Shown here: positions 56,440-64,000 of the stretch, piece after piece
Position numbering within the stretch: position 1 is the first letter of the stretch
How the letters are laid out: each line of letters starts with the position of its first letter
Position numbers and translations under genes: made by a program
Origin: Pyrrhosoma nymphula
Lineage: Eukaryota; Arthropoda; Insecta; Odonata; Coenagrionidae
Length of the DNA stretch: 64,000 nucleotides
Direction of reading: 5' to 3'
Assembly (NCBI GenBank): GCA_963573305.1
Contig: OY754329.1
Location: 46,768,417 to 46,832,416, forward strand
Notes under the pieces: model-generated
The model's database searches: none
Told to the model about the DNA's origin: nothing
Seen by the model: the letters and a program-made list of their open reading frames with translations, nothing else

Positions 56440-59400
56440 ATTGGTAGAAATTTTTCTTTGACTATTGAGGCGAGAATAGTAATTGAGATATCCTTGCGAG
56501 ACTGTACATTTGTTCTCCTCTTTTAATTAATAGAAGTCGAAGAACTGCAACGTTTGTGTACCAAACCCTATTCGGAAAAGACTAGTCATAAACTATTGAT
56601 AGTAGGTAAGGGCAAAGACCAAAGAAATGGAAAATACCAACTGTGACTCCGTGGACCAAAATACGAAAAAGGTGTTTTGTCCTACATAAGACCTCGAGTT
56701 AATTTCTACATAAGATCTGCAGAAGACAATCACCTCACACCCTTCCCTGTTTTTTCGATCGAGGTAGCCAGGTTGCCAAGTACCATGAAGAAATATTCTC
56801 GAAGCGCTTCCGGTGCAGGAAGAGGTGATAAAGCTACCAAGGGAAAATGCATACAAGGTAAATGACTTCAACAAATGAGCTTACAATGTTACTTACCTTT
56901 CATTTTCAATGGTCACTAGAAACAATTCAGGTGTTTTAAATTTTTCCAGTGGGAAAGCAAAGGTTCATGCAGTTTTGAACGCTCCGTTGTTAGCAAACAT
57001 TGCATGTTTACCATTGCTAGTGCGTCATGTAACATCACGCGGACTCCCTCTGTTATTGAAGAGGCATTTGCAAGTGTTTTCTTAAAAAATGCCTCGCATT
57101 ACTCACAATTTTTATTACTGGCGTAGCACATTGTAGCTTCAGTCAAAAATGGGTTGAGGTTGGAATAATGCGGATGTTAAACAACAATGGATGGTTCCTA
57201 TAAAATGAAATTCTTTTTATTCTAGCAAGCTCTCGTTCTCTGATAAGGAAATGGTATTAATTAGTTTATGTAAAAAATAATATGTTATTTTTTTATATTT
57301 TTCCAAGTGACTAATACTCAAAATAAGCTGATAAGTGCCGTAGGTATGCATTATGAGATTCACTAACTCTAAATAATTTCAAATTGTCTCATGTGTTAAA
57401 TATTTATTATGATTCATTACGTGGTGATCATAATATACCACTACATTGACATACTCAATTTTTAAAAATGATATTATTGAAAAGGAAACTTTATTCGTTA
57501 ATTTTTAATAATTACATCCTTGCTTCCAATTTTAAAATAGATCTCCGTACTTGTTTTTGCTTACGCATTTCACCTGAAATAGTTAACGAGAATACAAAAT
57601 TCCAAAATTTATTGTTTCAATAGCACCAAAGAAAATCTGAATTAAATTGTAACCTTTGGTTTGTATTTAATCAGCTACTTATTTTAAATAGACATTTTAG
57701 TGAATTTACAATTATTAGCACTGAAAGCTGTTATCTTTCATCTTTTGGCCCAGCATTCAACTACTTTATAATGTTATGAATTTAGTAATTAATGACGTTA
57801 GATATAGTCTTCGTATAGTTAGAAAGCATTTTCTCCACTGAAAATGCGAAATTTAAAAAGAAATTTATTTTATACCATAAATTTAACTGTGTTTTTCTGT
57901 CTCGAAATATGGTAAAGATTTTTCTTTTTTGCTTTTGAACGCATTTTACATTTTACTGGTTTCTGGGCGCATAATTTCTTTAAAAATGTGGAAATTACAT
58001 TTTTTAACAAGTTTCTAATAGTGGTTTTCATATAGAATAGTGTGAAAAGTATATTTTTCATAATATACGTAAATTTGTCAAGGATATAAACATGATTGTG
58101 TTTTAAGGCGACACTTCCCATTAGCTCAACTGCAACTCCATTTTCAGGAGTCTTCTCATCTAATTCAGTTAAATGTTGAGTTATTTCTCTTCCTGATATA
58201 TTTATTGATGTTAATGTTGTCAAAGGTAGATCAAAGGTCAAAATTTAAGGAAATAGCAATTTAAATAATAATTCCCATATTTTGCAGATGACTTTAAAAA
58301 TAATTTGCTGGCTGAGGACCATACTATAACGGAATTTACTCGGTCTCTAAGGTTTATTAATATAAATTGTTTTTATGAGAAAGGCTGAGGGAACCAAGCT
58401 GTGCTTTTAATTTGCGTGCCTTGTTATCCTGGAACATATCCCATAATATAGTTTCCTGCCATGGTACATCGATGGGAACGCTACTCGTGCATCTAACTTG
58501 GACTACACGCTGCAATGATCAGCTACCATTCACTCGGAATAGACTCATCTTAATTATGCGCAGGTATATACTGAGTATGGAGAACCGATTCAAACCAAAC
58601 CCGATGATGGAATTAACTTGCTCTTCTCTTTAGTCATTAAAGTTTCTTCTTGGTTCCTAAATAGGTGTTTATTCTAATTTTATCGTTGGATGGGAGAAAT
58701 AATATCTCAGCTGCTTCACGCGATCACAAATAGAATAATAGTAGTATGCTCTTTTTTGCCGCGTATAGAAAATTACTCCGTGGAATTAAAAATTAGAGGG
58801 GGTAGTAATTGTAAATGCATAAGTAATTGCATAAATATTCATACCTAGTTTACAAACAAGTTCAAATTATCCGAAGTTACTTCTACACCATCTAAAAGCA
58901 GGTAGTTAACTATTCACTTTCGGAATTTGACGATGGGAGCATTCCCAATCCATTCCTATATCTATATTGGTCATCATTTTGGTATTCATTTTATTTGGTC
59001 CTTAATCTTCTATAGCTCGAATTAGTGGATTGATGGTTAACTTATATTAACTCCCTGTAACGTATGGTCCATCGCAATATCTTCGGAATATTAATTGAAA
59101 TTGATTGGACACCATTTTTGGCCTCGCTCCTTCCTGGAACGCCTGGAACTAATACATGAACGTAGTTTATAAACTAACCTAAAAAAATAATCTTCGCTCA
59201 TGATCGTCTTTTAGCCAGCGCAAGTATGAAGAAATCAAACTCTAAATACTTATCCGATTGCATGAGATTTTAAATTGCCCGTAAGCAAAATCCAATAATA
59301 ACCTTCAGGAAAAGGAAGGTGGTCAATGAAATGTAGAAATTTTACCAGTTTATCGGTCTTTTTCTGTCTTAAAGATGAACTCTTAAAAGAGGTTGGTATA

Positions 59401-60770
59401 TATTTTATTTTATGATAGAAATCGCGCACCTAGCTATGAATGGCAGACTCCGTGTTCCCAAAAATTCCGCTAGATGATGGAAAAAATGGAATGTTTTACG
59501 TAGCGAAAGGAAATAATATTCATTCTCATGGCCTTGAAAAAACATAGAGTTCACATTTCCATGAGTTCCGTTCTCATTAGGAAGGAATTACACGCGCGGT
59601 AGTACTTAAAACCTTCTTCCGGCGGTCAGTTGATGAGGGAGGGCCACGTGGAGCCTCAGATAAATCAGAGAAATGTAATGTGTGTTAAAGCCGGAAATGT
59701 GAATTTTTTTTATTTTTTGAACATTTTGGTTTTATTTTTCTTTTCAAACTGTTCATAGTGTAAACTCATCTATAAATCTCGCAAAAATAAACAATTAAGA
59801 TAAGAATCCTGATAATTCTCCGGGCATTATTCTCCTCGTTGGCGCTGAAAACGGGTAATTCTCAAGAGTTCTCCATTTTCACTTCACAAAGGTCCATTCA
59901 TCGTTTCGACGAAACATGCCAATGCTCACGTACGCATCGGGCGAAGTTACTGTCTACATTGATGGTTAAGTCATGTGGCTGCTCACATTGCAACGCGGAA
60001 ATAGGCTCAGAATCGTCACAACATTTTAGGGCCATAACATTGAATGGTTATGTTAGCGTGGCGGAAAAGAGCATTGGACACTTTCTTTGAATAAAGATGC
60101 TTTGTCAAGTTCGGCACCAATGAAAATAATTATGAAATATCTTTAATCAGTTGCTAGTCAGTTTATGTCTCCAAGAGCTTTGGAGAGTTAAACAAATCGG
60201 CAGCGCTGAAATGAGCGGAAATTCTTTGTAATACCATAATTTGCAAAAGGAAATGTATTGCCTAATCATTAGAGATATTATGAATTTTATTATTAACTCT
60301 AGTATAGCTTTCAATTAAAATATTATTTTATAATATAGTGGTAGATTTATTTTTTTCCATAGCCTTCATTCTTTACCCTGAGATTTAAAAACAGCCTTAT
60401 CCAGTAAAATAGCAACATTCAAACAGGCGAATCAATAATTAATTTGGCATTTGTGGACAAGGAAATAGTCCATCTAATGGGTTCACCTTTCTAAATATTT
60501 AATTTTATTCGGGGGTATGTCTTCATTATCCAAAATATCCTGTCCCTACACCTGTACTTCTTCTCCGGTCCTTCCGATTGGTTGGTTCTTAGGGGAAGCG
60601 ACTGACACCTGCTGTTATTTGCGCCATGATGGCTAGGTAGATTGGTTGGCAAGGGTTTTTCGGAGCATTAGGGATGAGGGTAAAGAACCTACATCGCCAT
60701 TCCTGCTTTGAAAAATAGGCGCTATACTGTAACGTACCACCCAACGGACGAATCACGGCACTTAAATTAT
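56440..60770. other. AT-rich DNA, no gene recognised
   Basis: Frames up to 123 codons (57870-58241, minus) are low-complexity Lys/Ile/Asn-rich. No element ends were recognised. Confidence 0.4.
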
Positions 60771-60794
60771 GCACTATGCACTACCTAGTTAGGG

Positions 60795-60885
60795 ATTGGG
60801 ATTCCGCTGCAGAATGCCCATTACTTCCGGAAGTCGAACCCGAGATCTCTGAAAGGGGAAATTTGTACTCTAGCCACCTCCGTAC
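60795..60885 (-). other. Possible tRNA-like SINE fragment
   Basis: The minus strand reads GGAGGTGGCTAGAGTACAAA, then GAGATCTCGGGTTCGACTTCC (a B-box match, GGTTCGACTTCC) and CGGAAGTAATGGGCATTC. The A-box to B-box order and spacing fit a tRNA-derived pol III head. No second copy lies in the window. Confidence 0.4.
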
Positions 60886-61510
60886 TCCTATTTCCAGCTT
60901 CCCTTATTTCGTGCATTGTTTAAAAAAACACTGTGTATTCCGCACCTTTTATCAGCAACACCTGAATAGAAGGTGCTGGTAATCAGGTGTGAAATATATA
61001 GCCTACTTCTTAAATAATGTCTAGTAGTGTATTCCACAGAATACAGCCGAACCATTCTGGTTCCGTAATCAAAACTAATTCTTGTAAGTACTACTGATTT
61101 AATACCCGCCACTCCATATCCTACAGCACGTGTGATTATTATCTCGGGAACCGCGGAGGTCTAGAGCATACTCGGCCTTCGCGTGAAGGGTGATTGGGTG
61201 GAGGGTGGCTAGACGCATGCCGCGTGGGAGTCCCGAAAGAAAGGAGGAGCGAAGCGGTGAGCCATGGAACAGGATTTATGTACAGAGAGGGTGCGGCGTG
61301 GGAGTTTCCCCAGACAAGGACGAGGTTTATAGGGGACGTCCTTTAAAGGAGATGATTCGAGAGGAGTAAAACTAACCCACTGTGCAGTCTCGATTATTCC
61401 AATTAATGTGGACTGAGGAATACTCAAATGAATGAAATTTCAGATAAAGCGGTAGGCCAATACAAAGCCACATTGTGATATGGAAATCTATGGACAAGCT
61501 TAGTCAAGTC

Positions 61511-62002
61511 TGAGTAAACTCTTCTCGAGCTCTCCTCCGGTTTAAACTGTTCATCATTGCCACGTTTCCTGACGCGACTCGTCATTCATTCACAAGGCAA
61601 GAATGTCGAAAATCTTCAATTTCAGCCAGATATATGCTAACAATAAGGCTAGCTCTTTTTTGATTGGACAGAAGCCAATTGTTGACTCCGGAGACAGTTA
61701 ATCAGCGGAGGCTAAGTTCTTTCGTTCTTAATTCTTTTTAAAATCGGATTCCGAGCATTGCTGATGTTATAGCCGGAATCGCGATTGAAATTTTTATCCG
61801 CCATTCGAATCTCAATGGCTTCTTTAGTTAGTCGATCGCAAAAATTTTCTGAACGCCAAAAAAGACCTAGCCTTAGTATATATCTTGCTGAAATTTAAGA
61901 TTTTCGACATTCTTGCCTTGTGAATGAATGACGAGTCGTCTCTAGAAACGCCGGCAATGATGAACAGTTTAAACAGGTGGAGAGCCCGAGAAGAGTTTAC
62001 TC
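61511..62002. mobile_element. Penelope-like element with inverted terminal arms
   Basis: The left arm 61511-61660 and right arm 61857-62002 are about 145-bp imperfect reverse complements. Outer ends are TGAGTAAACTCTTCTCGAG and its counterpart GAGAAGAGTTTACTCA; inner ends are AATAAGGCTAGCTC and its counterpart. Between them the minus strand encodes a PLE endonuclease C-terminus (next entry). Both arms carry the outward motif TGACGAGTCG...GAAACG and a CCCGAGAAGAGTTTACTCAT tail resembling the PLE 3' end at 15480. Copies with inverted terminal sequences are known for Penelope elements, and this is a severely truncated example. Confidence 0.78.
61712..61855 (-). pseudogene. PLE GIY-YIG endonuclease C-terminus
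   Basis: The minus frame reads RSENFCDRLTKEAIEIRMAD, then KNFNRDSGYNISNARNPILK, and stops (TAG) at 61712. E-A-I-E-I and N-F-N-R-D-x-G-Y-x-I-S-N-x-x-N-P-I-L are the conserved closing segments of Penelope-like ORFs. They match the fragments at 17400 (KIREVIEIAI...NVNRED) and 15185 (NSNQDTDFNLSKSWNPIL). No upstream part is present. Confidence 0.8.
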
Positions 62003-62727
62003 ATATTATTCGCCGGGAAAGTGTTAGATCCATTGGCAGCTATTACGGTCTTTATCGTTCAAGGGAAAAATTACATTTGAAACCTGTCTCATTGTCTTAG
62101 CAATTGCCTGTTACACTTATGTATAAAGTCTGCCTAGTAAATTGCGCATTTTCCATGGCTAGCCGAAGTTAAGCTTGTGACATTGTAGAAATAAAATAGT
62201 GCTGTGAGTCCCCAATAATATGAAGATTGAGTCTATATCCGGGTTTTGATGCTCTTCTAAATTATCTGAATTAGCTTCAATTTCATCATGATCCTCGTTT
62301 GTCCAGTTAATTAACCTGATAGATAATCCGAAATAAAATATTTCTCATTTCCATTTTGGAAAGGAACTTTAAAGGCAATTGGTAAATATTTAAAAAGTAA
62401 AGTCGACACTGATGCTGTGATTAAAAACTTATCTTTATTCATAGATCGCCCACACTTGGAGGAATGGTTTTGATGACATTCTCATATTGTTGGAAAATGA
62501 CTAGGTTTGCTACACATGGACACGATATTAAAAATTTAAATATTCATAATTTACATACTTGTATTAAAGTTAGTGAGTACCGAGTTGAAATCTCTGTAAC
62601 GCTTATGGATAATATCTCTTTTAAATCCAAGCGGTACAATTTCTTAGGATGTCATATTTTTATCGGAACCGTGTAAAGGATGTTTAGGGAATGAAACGCA
62701 TCCCTATTCATGAGCCTCTGAGATTAA

Positions 62728-62941
62728 CTGAACATGTTAAATGAAAGACTTTGTACTATGCTACGATATGATGTTTATTTTATTCCCAATCGATTTCAAC
62801 GTCTTAGCGTCATTGTCAAGGTATACATTGACATTTGAATTGTATACCTTGACAATGACGCTAATACGTTGAATTCGATTGGGAATAAAATATACATCAT
62901 ATCGTGGAATAATACAAAGTCTTTCATTTAACATGTTCAGT
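62728..62941. repeat. 100-bp-arm foldback with decayed hammerhead-like cores
   Basis: Arms at 62728-62826 and 62842-62941 (outer CTGAACATGTTAAATGAAAG, inner TTGACAATGACGCTA) flank a 15-base loop. Each half reads CCTTGACAATGACGCTA[A/-]..ACGTTGAA outward. This parallels CUGANGA-U-GACGC...GACGU-GAAA with the first box damaged. The outer parts resemble the foldback family only in layout, not in sequence. Confidence 0.72.
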
Positions 62942-62999
62942 GCGACTAAATTCCTCAAAGTATCGCCTGCCTCCATTGATATTACTCTGAGATTAAGCC

Positions 63000-64000
63000 C
63001 ATTGAACATAACTCTCAATGAGATACTCCAAACTAATAGTGATCAATAAATGACCCTGAAATAAATTTCTATTTACTCTTTCATTTTCCAATATTTTAAG
63101 GCAAAATAGCTCATTAGAAAAAGACTATGCGACTACTAAGTCACAAAATATAGTTTATTTCGTTAATTGAAGAGCCTCGTTTCAGCAAGAAAATAATACA
63201 ACAATCACTTGCATATGCCATCGTTAATGCCATGATTATAAGGCATCTGGTTAGTTTCCTAGATGCCTTATTGTTTTTGTATGAGAATCTGAAAGCCATA
63301 GTAGTCTTGGCAAAGGTTAATGGATCAAGAAGAATGTTTTTCTCTTGGCAATTTATAGCTTGTTATTGACTGCCAGCGGATTTTGAGGAGCAAGTTTTAT
63401 GCTGAAATGAAGCACTCGCGAAGAAGAATCTTTCACAAAAGTTAGTTCATTCAGCCAATTCAACCTGCGATTGAAAGTTGCTTATTTTCTTGTTGGCTCT
63501 AACTGCCGGCTATATAGCCAACGGGCCGGAAATTTCAATACCCAAGAGCCGAGAGTACAGGCAATAAATTTAGCTGTCCCGACGATGCTGTGCAATGAGC
63601 CGCCGAAGTAGGTGAGAAAATCAACTTGTCACTTTCGTGCACCGGTCCGAACCGTGAGTTAGTGGAACGTGGTGATTGGAGAGCTTCGTACTCCCATGGA
63701 GGGTGGAGGATTTCATTCTTTCTCCTCTGCTATCCACGTCTTTGCCTCATCGTCTTCTTCGATTGTTCCCTTTCGGTTGTTCCACTATCATCCATTCTTT
63801 TTGCGCGCTACTCTTTCAATTGGACTTCGGGTAGTTGTCGTAGCCATTATACCGGTTTCCTATCCAAAACACAAATTTTTAATTACAGCAGTAGTGGAGA
63901 TATTTTTTAAAGGAAACACAGTCCCTTCTGGGGTGCAGTTTAAAAAAATGATTGCTGAAAATGTTCAAAACGAGACGTGTGTCATTCACAAAACCCTACA
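63000..64000. other. Window end, no gene recognised
   Basis: A hairpin at 63238-63271 (ATAAGGCATCT / AGATGCCTTAT) is the only structure. The GC-richer 63530-63740 and the plus frame 63626-63910 (94 codons, hydrophobic centre LLCYPRLCLIVFF) cannot be assigned. Confidence 0.4.

Noticed and set aside
57870..58241. 123-codon minus-strand frame
   Set aside because: Lys/Ile/Asn-rich composition of AT-rich DNA with no recognisable motif.
63238..63271. Transcription terminator hairpin
   Set aside because: It looks like a rho-independent terminator stem followed by T-rich DNA, but no adjacent gene exists and the genome is not bacterial.

Overview
This window looks like a piece of a repeat-rich animal genome, most likely an arthropod. 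It is AT-rich, has almost no long open frames, and is full of decayed retroelement fragments: RTE-like and other non-LTR elements, Penelope-like elements and tRNA-derived SINEs. There are no operons, prokaryotic ribosome binding sites or compact gene arrays. I cannot name the species. Nearly all short open frames appear to be chance frames in AT-rich DNA or shadows of decayed transposon coding.

Layout. 1-8 kb: mostly non-coding, with a decayed LINE 3' end (3.9-4.5 kb) and the best host-gene candidate, a 25-codon first exon on the minus strand at 6098-6172. It has a strong start context and a GTGAGC donor, and lies directly downstream of a GC/CpG-rich block (6173-6590) that may be its promoter. 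8-14 kb: three copies of one tRNA-derived SINE, a frameshifted pseudogene of a multicopy arthropod protein on the minus strand (9770-10800), a LINE C-terminal remnant, and at 14.5 kb a 236-bp MITE with piggyBac-like ends. 15-18.6 kb: Penelope-like element (PLE) remnants, including a GIY-YIG endonuclease fragment (16770-17480). 19.75-22.6 kb: a nearly full-span but dead RTE-like LINE on the minus strand, with endonuclease, reverse transcriptase and C-terminal tail. 23-38 kb: mostly featureless AT-rich DNA with foldback palindromes at 25.1, 29.7, 33.8 and 36.7 kb. 38.2-39.4 kb: tandem repeats, including an 81-bp minisatellite. 41.3-41.8 kb: a second tRNA-derived SINE and two perfect hairpins. 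44-49 kb: several LINE fragments on the minus strand. 53.3 kb: a 5'-truncated copy of the same RTE-like family. 61.5-63 kb: two more foldbacks, one enclosing a PLE endonuclease C-terminus.

The most notable pattern is a recurrent palindromic (foldback) repeat carrying a hammerhead-ribozyme-like core: CUGANGA, an extra U, a short stem, then GAAAC. I find it clearly or in decayed form at about eight places. One copy (61511-62002) encloses a PLE GIY-YIG C-terminus, and another core (15411-15447) lies in the 3' tail of a PLE coding remnant. This links the foldbacks to Penelope-like elements, a class known to carry hammerhead motifs. In four of the foldbacks the palindrome centre lies within or just 5' of the ribozyme-like box, which suggests a common snap-back origin. 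All assignments were read by eye from the sequence; no search was run.
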